This document shows positions 1 through 7,290 of a stretch of DNA of 7,779 nt, piece after piece. Position numbers and translations under genes: made by a program. Origin of the DNA: Globobulimina sp. (taxonomy: Eukaryota; Foraminifera; Rotaliida). Every line of letters begins with the position of its first letter. Within the stretch, counting starts at the first letter, position 1. The DNA lies in assembly GCA_003354225.1 (NCBI GenBank), contig PIVH01000119.1:1-7779 (forward strand), written 5' to 3'. The notes under the pieces are model-generated. The model saw only the letters and a program-made list of their open reading frames with translations, made no database searches and was not told where the DNA came from.

Positions 1-1548
1 GACATTGATTTGATTTTTGACAATCATTAATAATCTCTGAAATGCTACTTTAGTCTCGTTTGAATTAATTCCAAAATCATTAAAATCACTGTCTGTCAAC
101 TCATTTGCCTCAATATCGTTTTTTAATGTTTCAATATCGAATTCATTGAAACATAAAATATCATATAATTGAGTATATAACCCATTCAGTGTCAATATTT
201 GTTTTAATTTATCGTTATCAACCGCATTATTGACATCATTTTCTCGTTCATTGGAAATATCCCGTAAATGCAAATACGACCTCTGTTTCACTGCATAGAA
301 CTGTATGAATTTTTCATTTTCGAGTTCTTTGTTACCATCGAAATCTCCAATGGTGATTCGTTGATTTTTAACTGCAATTTTAGTGCGCTGCTCAATGATT
401 CGTTTGAATTTCTGCACTGTACAATCAGGATAAACTTTAAACTTTTCCATACGCACCTCACCTGTCTTCGGTACAGATACAACCACAGTGATATCCAACT
501 GTTTCTGTCTACTTAATTCCCTAAAAATAACCATTGTATACTGTGAAACGATAAATTTATTCAATAAAATATTCTTCAAATGGTTAGCATCTCGTGCTAA
601 TATCTTTGCCATCCATTCTATCATATCAATATCAAAAAATGTTCCATAATTCGCCTGTTTTTTGCTTGATCCACCTGTATGAACTCCATACACCAAATAC
701 ATTCCCCTATCATTGCTATAGATTGCTGAACCAGATTGCCCTCCCGAAGTATCAATTCCTTTATTGACAATAAAAGATTTCTTCGTTGTATCATTTTGTT
801 TCAGCATAAATTTATTTCCAGCTTCTAATTTACTGGTTCCCATACCAAATAAATAATAGTATATTCTGTGGCTTTTCACTTCTCGTTTCTCACCTGGATA
901 TCCGAAAATATTTAACACACATTTGTTACCGCCAAGAGTTTGATCACTAATTATACTAATTTCGGGACACATTTCATGGTATAGTACTATTCCATCTTGA
1001 TCATCACAGTTGAACATCATAATCGCAATATCATAACCCTTGACGGGTCCAGGGAATTCTTTATACTTTGGGTGCACTTCATAATTCTCAATTTGATACG
1101 CTCGAACACTGCCTCCCATGTTATTAATCCCATTACTTCGACGTGAAAAATAAATATGAGTGGGCTCAATTATGGTTCCTGTTTTTATGGTGTTGCTCTT
1201 GCAATTCGTCGCCTGACATACCGAATTTATTGTCTTTCTTTTGCATTTTTTACATTGTCTTTCAAGCACACATATCGTATGAGCAGCAGTCAATATATAA
1301 GCCTCATTTTGATCATCGATGTGAATAATTGTGCCTGTTCCATGCGTTTTTTCTGTAGCTTTGGCTGTTGAATCAGGGATATACTGACATTCTATCGATC
1401 CAATACATTGAATGATGCCATCATCTTTGTTTTGTGAGTCGCAAATGATTTTTCGTCTATCATTGTCTGGATTCAATATGCATTCGTTGTAATCTTCATC
1501 TGAATCTTCATCACCAAAATAATGTTTCATTTCATTGTAGGTGTCCAT
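1..1548 (-). CDS. Trypsin-like serine protease with C-terminal ubiquitin-like and SAM-like domains (3' partial)
   Basis: Reading the minus strand from the ATG at 1548 gives 516 codons with no stop or intron; the frame runs off the window at position 1. The N-terminus is acidic with no signal peptide, so the protein is probably intracellular. Residues ~45-320 are a chymotrypsin-fold (S1/V8-type) protease: HGTGTII then LTAAH (His90), GYDIAIMMF (Asp173) and SGGQSGSAIY (Ser272 nucleophile), followed by YGVHTGG for the substrate-pocket strand. A cysteine cluster (C93, C99, C102, C111, C116) sits between His and Asp. Residues ~349-431 read as a ubiquitin-like fold: alternating strands, a helix around TVQKFKRIIEQ, and a final strand YLHLRDI. 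No di-glycine end follows. Residues ~447-512 fit a SAM domain (LYDILCFNEFDIETL, then LTDSDFNDFGI). The triad is directly seen. The UBL and SAM calls rest on pattern recognition. The expected activity is regulated proteolysis of an unknown substrate. Confidence 0.85.
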   Translation of the reverse strand, partial: MDTYNEMKHYFGDEDSDEDYNECILNPDNDRRKIICDSQNKDDGIIQCIGSIECQYIPDSTAKATEKTHGTGTIIHIDDQNEAYILTAAHTICVLERQCKKCKRKTINSVCQATNCKSNTIKTGTIIEPTHIYFSRRSNGINNMGGSVRAYQIENYEVHPKYKEFPGPVKGYDIAIMMFNCDDQDGIVLYHEMCPEISIISDQTLGGNKCVLNIFGYPGEKREVKSHRIYYYLFGMGTSKLEAGNKFMLKQNDTTKKSFIVNKGIDTSGGQSGSAIYSNDRGMYLVYGVHTGGSSKKQANYGTFFDIDMIEWMAKILARDANHLKNILLNKFIVSQYTMVIFRELSRQKQLDITVVVSVPKTGEVRMEKFKVYPDCTVQKFKRIIEQRTKIAVKNQRITIGDFDGNKELENEKFIQFYAVKQRSYLHLRDISNERENDVNNAVDNDKLKQILTLNGLYTQLYDILCFNEFDIETLKNDIEANELTDSDFNDFGINSNETKVAFQRLLMIVKNQINV

Positions 1549-1832
1549 TGGTAGCTTTAAAGTTTAATTTAATAATGTGAACTCAGAACTTCGTCCTGTT
1601 TTCTTTGAAAGTTTTATGGTTTTTACCTTTTGAAAATTGGTACCGTTTCGGAAAAGTAATATATACGTCAGGACTGCTTTTGTTATTATTTGACAAGGAT
1701 ATCTCGATTTATTTACAGAGAGACTCAAACATACTCAGACAGGTAGATCGACAGCATATGGCGCGATGTTGATCCAATCATGATCCTCTGCCATCAACAC
1801 TAATTCGAAGAGCCGCAACCCACAACTGTGCA
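1549..1832. other. Divergent intergenic region between protease and membrane-protein genes
   Basis: This spacer separates two genes transcribed away from each other, so it should carry both promoters and 5' leaders. If the membrane protein starts at its second Met (1920), the spacer extends to 1919. No convincing TATA box, repeat or RNA gene was found. Its function as a promoter is inferred only from gene orientation. Confidence 0.4.
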
Positions 1833-2564
1833 ATGCAGCTGCAAAGAGAATACGATAAACTCCGACAATTCGCATCCTTTTTATTCACTTTCCGACATAT
1901 CAAAACCCAAAAGAACTCAATGAAACAAAACAAAGTGCCTCCAGCAGTAATTGCATCACTTCTTTGTGTTGCATTGATAGTCTGTGCAATTTTCATTGTC
2001 ATTGTCTGTGTAATAATGGTGGATTCAGACATTCCCAAATTATGCTACACTCCCTCACACGCATTCTCGGAATTGCAAAGATTGAACACAACTCAACTTA
2101 TTATCGACGCACGGAACAATCCCAATGAACCAAGTGATATCACCTTCAAATACAATGCAAATCAAGGCAATTGGCATTATTTGCGCCAAAGCCATTATGA
2201 CTGGTGGATGTACCCATGGCGAGCAAACAGCACAGATTCGCAGAGAGCCAAACAATATTAGGTCAGAGCAGGGGATATCGCCGACTTAATCTGCACTCCC
2301 AATTTTATCTCGAGATATGTCAATGGTGTCTATTATTTAATTGAGGCGCACACCATTGGCAAAGTGGATCCTGTGCACGGTCAAGGCGTGCATCCCGCGA
2401 GATACGCAAAAATTTACTGTTCAATGAACTATTTCATGCATGTCGCAGGCTACATTGGCGATCAGCAAAGTAATCACACAATTAAAGCAGCGCTTCACAA
2501 TTTTAAACAAGTATTTGGTGACACGAATCCAAGCTGCGCGGGACACATTGAAAATTTGACATAG
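1833..2564 (+). CDS. Single-pass membrane protein of unknown function, frame interrupted by one in-frame TAG
   Basis: The frame from ATG 1833 is open to a TAG at 2259-2261 (codon 143), then continues in the same phase for 100 further codons to TAG 2562-2564. A second ATG at 1920 (Met30) is the more natural start, because it puts a short basic leader (MKQNK) directly before a hydrophobic segment at residues ~37-63. All four N-glycosylation sequons (N85, N132, N214, N241) lie after this segment, which fits a type II protein with its C-terminal part in the lumen or outside the cell. The region just before the TAG (HYDWWMYPW) and just after it (GDIADLICTPNFISRYVNG) both look like conserved protein sequence. 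I do not recognise the family. The break could be a nonsense mutation, programmed readthrough, a sequencing error or an early pseudogene. No GT donor in a compatible phase lets the stop be removed as an intron. Confidence 0.55.
2259..2261 (+). other. In-frame TAG inside the membrane-protein frame
   Basis: The triplet TAG follows CAA TAT and precedes GTC AGA in the same reading frame. Coding-like sequence continues on both sides without a change of phase, so a single codon is affected and not a frameshift. Confidence 0.8.
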
Positions 2565-2871
2565 GATAGGATGAATGAATGATATTATGAGCCAGGCGCC
2601 GGCACCGTTTTAAACTCAATCATCTTTCCGATTCCGTCCAACGTTTGATCCAATATCACAACAACCTAATTTCAACAAAAAAAACGTTTCTCAAAACTGA
2701 GCACAGTGTCAAGGTTTATGCAATCTTCATTGAATGCAATTTTTCCCATGAATTGATATCGATCCACTCAATGAATGTTGCAGCTTCCATTCAGAATCGG
2801 AATAAATAGATTATGCAATAGAAATAGCACAGCAAACCGAATTTCAAACCTTTCTAAATATCAAAGCATAA
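2565..2871 (+). other. Intergenic region upstream of HMG-CoA reductase
   Basis: About 307 nt without a supported gene. It must hold the 3' end of the membrane-protein transcript and the promoter and leader of the reductase. A TAA at 2869-2871 lies in frame immediately before the reductase ATG. No clear promoter element, repeat or RNA gene is visible. Confidence 0.4.
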
Positions 2872-4498
2872 ATGTTTATCACCAGCACTGCGCGAAGCAT
2901 TATTCGAAAATGTTCATATCAGAAAACGAGATTACAACTGCAGTTCCGCCCAATAAGTAACATTAATGGAATTGATCCATTGACAGTCTCGGAATCATCG
3001 CAAAAAGATTTCACAAAAGAAAAACAATTATCAATTTGGTCTGGCTATTTTAACAAAACATTGGACGAACGACGACAGCAAATCAAACACGGTATGAGTT
3101 TTATATTTTGTAATACACACACTTTCAATGTTTTGTGATCAGTTCGCCCAAATGTAAACCTTACCAAATTGAGTGGGGATTCATTGTCGATTGATACTGC
3201 CAATATCATGATTGAGAATGTGATCGGAACATTATCAATGCCAGTTGGTGTCTCTCCCAATTTTGTGATCAATGACACACATTATATTATTCCAATGTGT
3301 GTTGAAGAACCGAGTATTGTCGCGGCTTGCTCATCCATCTCCAAACTGGTGGCTCAAAATGGTGGATTCTCTGCAAATTCCACTGGGAATACAATGGTTT
3401 CGCAAGTTCAGATTATCCATGTTTATGATGTCGAAAAATGTTGTAACATAATCAATGAAAATGCATTGAAATACATTGAGATCGGAAATAAGCAATTCTG
3501 TTCTTCCATGCACAAACGAGGTGGAGGGATCACAAAAATTGAAACGCGAGTCATTGATCCAAAATCCACAACTGTGGATATTCCTGTGTTGGATGCAAAA
3601 ATCACAAAGAGAAAATCACCAAAACGACACAGATATGTAGTGGTGCACATTCATGTATGTTTTACATTCACATTTGTGTTTAATATTATATTATCATATC
3701 ATGATTTTCTAGGTGAATGTATGTGAAGCAATGGGTGCAAATATCGTCAACACAGTAGCAGAAGGTTTAGGCAATATTTTTTTGGATGATTTGAAATCAA
3801 ATAAAGGGTTTGATAAGACACGCATTGGTCTCAGAATACTGACAAATTTGTGTCTGGAAAGAAGAGCCATTTCATCATTTTGTATCCCTCTCAAATCATT
3901 AGAATGGAAAGGTGAAAAGGGTTGCACTGTAGCAGAACGTGTGATCGAAGCATATGAGTTTGCATTGGATGATCCATTCCGGGCAGTAACCAATAATAAA
4001 GGGGTAATGAATGGCATTGATTCTGTTGCGGTGGCATTAGGACAGGACTGGAGAGCAATCGAAGCTGCAGCTCATGTTTATGCATTGCAGAATGGCTCGT
4101 ATGGACCAATGGCACATTATGCGATTGCCTATAGTAAGAGCAAAAAATGTGACTGTCTTTTTGGATGGTTGGAACTGCCACTTTCTGTGGGAAGTAAAGG
4201 TGGTGCATTGCAAACCCATCCTGGATATAACACTACACATTGCCTATTGAATGGCAATGGTAATAATAGTGTGAGTGCTCAAGAGATTGCTCAGATATTA
4301 GTGTCTGTTGGTTTGGCTCAGAATTTTGCTGCGATCAGAGCACTCGCAATTGAGGGCATTCAGAGAGGGCATATGTCATTGCATGCGAAGAATATTGCCA
4401 TTTCAGTTGGTGTTCCTGTGTGTTTGGTCGAAGAAGTGGCACACTATATGGTTCGGAATAATTCAATCTCTGCAGAAACGGCCAAAACGTATTTATGA
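2872..4498 (+). CDS. HMGR: Class II hydroxymethylglutaryl-CoA reductase, three exons
   Basis: Exons 2872-3091, 3143-3654 and 3713-4498 join to 505 codons plus TGA. The enzyme reduces HMG-CoA to mevalonate, the committed step to isoprenoids. Class II signatures are clear: ENVIGTLSMPVGV (catalytic Glu98), PMCVEEPSIVAA, RGGGITKIETRV, EAMGANIVNT, NNKGVMNGIDSV (Lys340), GQDWRAIEAAAH (Asp356), GLAQNFAAIRAL and IQRGHMSLHAKNIA (His468). It lacks the membrane-spanning N-terminal half of the usual eukaryotic class I enzyme. It is longer than typical bacterial class II enzymes (about 430 aa), largely through an N-terminal extension. The first 34 residues contain six Arg/Lys and no acidic residue, resembling a mitochondrial presequence. 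An in-frame TAA directly before the ATG fixes the start unless an upstream exon exists. The Asp usual in DAMGAN is Glu249 here, a conservative change. All catalytic residues are intact, so the enzyme is expected to be active. Its location is an inference. Confidence 0.95.
3092..3142 (+). other. Intron 1 of HMG-CoA reductase (51 nt, phase 1)
   Basis: Starts GTATGAG and ends GATCAG. Removing it joins the conserved N-terminal helix region (RRQQIKH) to VRPNVNLTKLSGDS in one frame; unspliced, the exon 1 frame hits TGA inside the intron. Confidence 0.85.
3655..3712 (+). other. Intron 2 of HMG-CoA reductase (58 nt, phase 0)
   Basis: Starts GTATGT and ends TTTCTAG. Splicing joins VVVHIH to VNVCEAMGAN, which restores the strand leading into the nucleotide-binding motif. 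Confidence 0.9.
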
Positions 4499-4714
4499 AA
4501 TATGTTAAAAATGCTTAATATTATTCGTGTTTTTCTTGGGTATTGATTTTGCTACAATCTGATGCCTTTTTTTCTTTGATTTTTTTTTATTTCCATCACG
4601 TTCCGATCTCAATCTGTTAATAATTCGGATTGTTGCCATTCAAGCGTTTGAGTTCAGAGACAGAAGTAAATTTGTGCAAGGATAATTTCCATAGATAATT
4701 TCCATAAAGAAAGC
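4499..4714 (+). other. Intergenic region between reductase and RING/TRAF gene
   Basis: About 216 nt, T-rich in the first half (runs of T around 4567-4590), with no supported gene. It probably holds the reductase 3' end and the promoter of the next gene. A near-direct repeat of GATAATTTCCATA occurs at about 4681 and 4694. No AATAAA polyadenylation signal was seen close to the reductase stop. Confidence 0.35.
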
Positions 4715-5871
4715 ATGACAACTTTCGTTGAACCTCGAACAGCTAAACAATATGAATGCGGAATATGTTCGTTAGTGATGACAGAACCTCGACAAGTTTG
4801 GTGTATTTATCTTGCGATATGTTTGTTTTATTATGTTTGTATATGCCAAACAGTTTAACTGTACCAAAGGCGATTTATTTTGCAAAGAATGTGTAATGAC
4901 ATTAAAAATCACTGTTGGATTTAGACAGTGTCCATTGTGCAGAGAAGAATGTGCATTGCTTTTAGAATATGTGAAGATACCATTTATTGAGAGACAAATC
5001 AGAGAATTGAAAGTGTTATGTCAAAATCGTGTCATTCACAGAAAAACATTGCTTTCACCGAAGACAAACGAAGTATTTGCGGCAGTACCAAACAATGCAA
5101 AGAAACGAAAAATTATCACAACTGATGGTGATCAAAATAAATGTATAAAATTAAATGTATTATGTGATTGGAGTGATACATATGCCGAATTAGAGCAGCA
5201 TAGAAAAGTATGTCAATTTGCCCCCGTCAAATGCGACCATTGTGGGAATGAAATGTTTCGAAAAGAATTGAGGTACTACATTTATATATATTTTGTTCAT
5301 ACTAAACTGAACATTTGCTACTTTTACACTCAGCGCGCACGTGAAGGAATGCACATATGTGATGATTAAATGCAAATGTGCGCAATCATTCAAGCGAATG
5401 TTAATGGAATGGCATATCAATAATTATTGCACAGAGACTGTCATTGATTGTACGCAGTGTGGGTTGAGAGTGAAGAGAGGCAGTATATCTGAGCATAAGA
5501 AGTCAGAATGTGAGGAAGCAATGGTTGAGTGTAGGTTTGTGGAATATGGCTGTAATGCAAAGGTGAAAAGGAAGGATTTGGACACACATTCCGAGGAGTC
5601 CATGAGTCAACACTTGGATATGGTGAAAGATACTTGTGATGATTTGAAGGACAGTCATCGAAAATCTGAGAGTAGATGTGATGAGTACGGGGAAAAGATT
5701 GAGATGTTAATGGCACAGATTTCTTCTTCTGCACCCGAAATACCAATTGTGATAGGGAGTGATGTGCAGCAGAATATTAACAGTATGCAAGGGAAAGGAC
5801 CACCGAAATCGAATGGATTTTTTCGACAGCTGCCTGACAATCCATGGAATGATAAATATTTTCAAGGATGA
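4715..5871 (+). CDS. RING and TRAF-type zinc-finger protein without MATH domain, three exons
   Basis: Exons 4715-4795, 4854-5272 and 5334-5871 join to 345 codons plus TGA. Residues 13-58 form a RING finger of the TRAF kind: C15-x2-C18, C30, C37-x2-C40, C53-x2-C56, ending in CPLC. The usual His ligand before the LFC motif is Asp34, and two extra residues separate it from C30. After a linker with a basic KKRK patch (residues 110-113) come TRAF-type zinc fingers at residues ~121-250, with repeated C-x2-C / H-x4-C patterns such as CDHCGNEMFRKELSAHVKEC and CTQCGLRVKR. A helical, probably coiled-coil stretch (~255-297) begins with SMSQHLDMV. The tail is short and polar, with no MATH domain. RING proteins of this type usually act as ubiquitin ligases or signalling adaptors in the cytoplasm; ligase activity here is uncertain because of the altered ligand. 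An in-frame TAA at 4667 upstream supports the chosen start. Confidence 0.88.
4796..4853 (+). other. Intron 1 of RING/TRAF gene (58 nt, phase 0)
   Basis: Starts GTTTGG (a weaker donor than the others) and ends AAACAG. It falls inside the RING finger; splicing joins MTEPRQ to FNCTKGDLFC and restores the zinc-ligand spacing. Other donors nearby give the wrong phase. Confidence 0.75.
5273..5333 (+). other. Intron 2 of RING/TRAF gene (61 nt, phase 2)
   Basis: Starts GTACTAC and ends ACACTCAG. Splicing joins MFRKEL to SAHVKEC inside one TRAF zinc finger. A possible branch-point-like ACTAAAC lies about 25 nt before the acceptor. Confidence 0.88.
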
Positions 5872-6241
5872 TTGCATGGTTGATTATATTCATTTGGAAT
5901 GAGAATAGATTACTTTTGAATCGTTTGTAATGCAATACAGGCATCAATCGGATAAGATCTCTTTATGACTCTGATATAATAATTAATGAAACTATATAAT
6001 TATTATTGCATATACATTTCTTTGGTAGTTAGCATAGGAGTTATCCAATAATAATTAAATAATTTCATTGTTTATTATTTTGAGTTTCAATTATATATAA
6101 TAATAATTAATAGAATAATACTTGCTTAAGGGGCTGTAAGCCAAACCACCACCGTCTTTATCCTAAGGTGTCGCACCACCACACCCAAGCCAAACTCATA
6201 TTTTATTTTTTTTACCATAGGACTTCAGTCAAACCCTTACC
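5872..6241. other. AT-rich spacer downstream of RING/TRAF gene
   Basis: About 370 nt with no supported gene. The first 250 nt are very AT-rich and contain the hairpin at 5985-6069. The part from about 6130 to 6200 is rich in CCACC and AGCCAAA strings and may be a degraded outer part of the inverted-repeat element to the right; this last point is a guess. Confidence 0.4.
5985..6069. repeat. AT-rich inverted repeat (24-bp arms, 37-nt loop)
   Basis: Arm 5985-6008 and arm 6046-6069 are reverse complements at 22 of 24 positions by eye. It lies about 110 nt after the RING/TRAF stop. It could be a small remnant of a mobile element, a 3'-end structure, or a chance product of AT-rich sequence. Confidence 0.55.
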
Positions 6242-6247
6242 GTAATT

Positions 6248-6289
6248 GTGGCAGGACAAACCACTGTTATTTAAATCGTCCTTTGAGCC
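6248..6289 (+). repeat. 42-bp sub-repeat unit A, left arm
   Basis: The unit begins GTGGCAGGACAAACC and ends ATCGTCCTTTGAGCC. It recurs at 6337-6380 and, inverted, at 7593-7633 and 7681-7722. AGGAC near one end and GTCCT near the other are complementary, so each unit could fold as a small hairpin. Confidence 0.75.
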
Positions 6290-6336
6290 CAAACATAACC
6301 AAATAAATTCCATATTTTCGTTACTTGATTGTGTGC

Positions 6337-6380
6337 GTGGCAGGACAACCACTGTCATCGAAATCGTCCTGTGAACGCAG
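6337..6380 (+). repeat. 42-bp sub-repeat unit B, left arm
   Basis: Second direct copy of the unit, 89 nt after the first, beginning GTGGCAGGACAACC and including GTCATCGAAATCGTCC. It is closer to the inverted copy at 7593-7633 than to unit A, as expected if the pair predates the inverted duplication. Confidence 0.72.
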
Positions 6381-6562
6381 CCAAAATCTTGTGGGTTCAT
6401 TTGTAGGTGCAGCAGTTGGTGTCCAACTCATTCACGCACCATTTTTATACCAAAATTGTGTGTTCGTAGGTGCAGCAGTGAGTGGTTGAAAATATAATAA
6501 TAAAATACACCAGAATACAACTGCCTGAACAGCACAATTATACCCATAAAGCACGCTTTATT

Positions 6563-7265
6563 CATTCCATATTTTGATTGAGATGGCAAAACATGGTCAA
6601 TATTTTGGCAGTAGTCGTGTTGTTTGTAGCAGGTGATACGACTCCGGTTGTGTGCTTTCATATTTTGCTTAAAAAGATCGTTGCAATATTCGCCATATGG
6701 CATGTTTCTCATCGTTTCAATATGTTTCGGTGCCAAATTATCCAAGTATAATCATGCGTCTTTCATGTGGTGCATTGGTAGAGTGTCTCATTTCATCGAT
6801 GCGTCAATCATTCTATTCTGTGATTTACGACGTGTTTGGGGTCCATGATCGTTTCGCCAAAGTGTTCTTCAAAATCTTACCCCAGAAAACCTCAAACGCA
6901 TGCTTTCGTCTTCGCTCTTGGTCTGAAACCATCAACGATTGCATAATCCCTATTCGTACTGCATCAATAGCCACCACTGCAATCTCTCCACATTCATATG
7001 GACATACATCATCGCTTATGCACAGTACACTCAAAATATCGCGTTCGCGATTCAGAAATTCTTTGAATTCTGCAAAATTGAAAATATTTATTGTTTTTGG
7101 GCGTAAATATCGCTCAGACTCATGCATTGTCGATCCATTCGCAGCCCTCCAACACATCATTGGTGTAGTGCAACATATGGCACGCGTGGCATTGGCACCA
7201 GCCATGGCCAGGATTACAGTGAATGATTGGAGGACTCTGATGTGGACAGTCATCATCGAAAATCC
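6563..7265 (-). pseudogene. Decayed coding region of the inverted-repeat element (unrecognised protein)
   Basis: Three minus-strand blocks look coding but lie in different frames or are separated by stops. Block 1 (about 7265-7123) is Cys/His-rich (HCNPGHGWCQCHACHMLHY). Block 2 (within 7256-6825) has balanced composition, with FKEFLNRERDILSVLCISDD and QERRRKHAFEVFWGKILK. Block 3 (6745 down to about 6563) includes LDNLAPKHIETMRNMPYGEY, then runs on into the left inverted repeat as far as 6428. An acceptor-like TTTTGCAG (around 7074-7081 in plus coordinates) and a donor-like GGGTAAG after EVFWG suggest former introns, but no donor/acceptor pair gives one open frame. I recognise no transposase motif. 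It may be a transposase remnant or captured host sequence. Confidence 0.45.
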
Positions 7266-7290
7266 ATCATTGAACTTCCAACCTTTTTAA

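Larger units (their letters stand above)
6242..6562 (+). repeat. Left terminal inverted repeat
   Basis: Matches the right arm in inverse orientation, including GTGGCAGGACAAACCACTG, CCAAATAAATTCCA, AAAATCTTGTGGGTTCAT and ATAAAGCACGCTTTA. Relative to the right arm it has an extra block at about 6404-6435 that contains a perfect GTTGG-TGT-CCAAC hairpin and a second GTAGGTGCAGCAGT copy; another copy lies at about 6466. Confidence 0.8.

Noticed and set aside
268-516. Plus-strand open frame of 82 codons and similar frames within 1-1548
   Set aside because: It lies antisense to the ubiquitin-like part of the protease gene, whose own frame is continuous and carries clear motifs.
2130-2261. An intron ending at AATATTAG that would remove the in-frame TAG
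   Set aside because: The acceptor looks plausible, but the GT donors nearby at the usual 50-60 nt distance are in the wrong phase and lead to stops or lose the downstream frame.
1833-2564. General reassignment of TAG to a sense codon
   Set aside because: No TAG occurs in frame in the other three genes over roughly 1,360 codons, although Gln and Leu codons are common there.
3423-4240. Several minus-strand frames of 67-105 codons opposite the HMG-CoA reductase exons
   Set aside because: They are shadows of a well-supported enzyme gene and show no motif of their own.
5441-5840. Minus-strand frames opposite the last RING/TRAF exon
   Set aside because: They are antisense to zinc-finger and coiled-coil codons that fit the family pattern.
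2872-5871. Operon-like co-transcription of reductase and RING/TRAF genes
   Set aside because: They are on the same strand, but the spacer is over 200 nt, the genes have introns, and no functional link is apparent.
6121-6240. tRNA or other structured RNA near the GGGGCTGTAAGCC string
   Set aside because: No cloverleaf with T-loop and anticodon arms could be formed by eye.
6697-7290. Plus-strand open frame of 197 codons inside the inverted-repeat element
   Set aside because: It is long and unbroken, but very rich in Ser and poor in Asp/Glu, as antisense frames often are. The minus strand shows more protein-like composition. A real plus-strand gene cannot be fully excluded.
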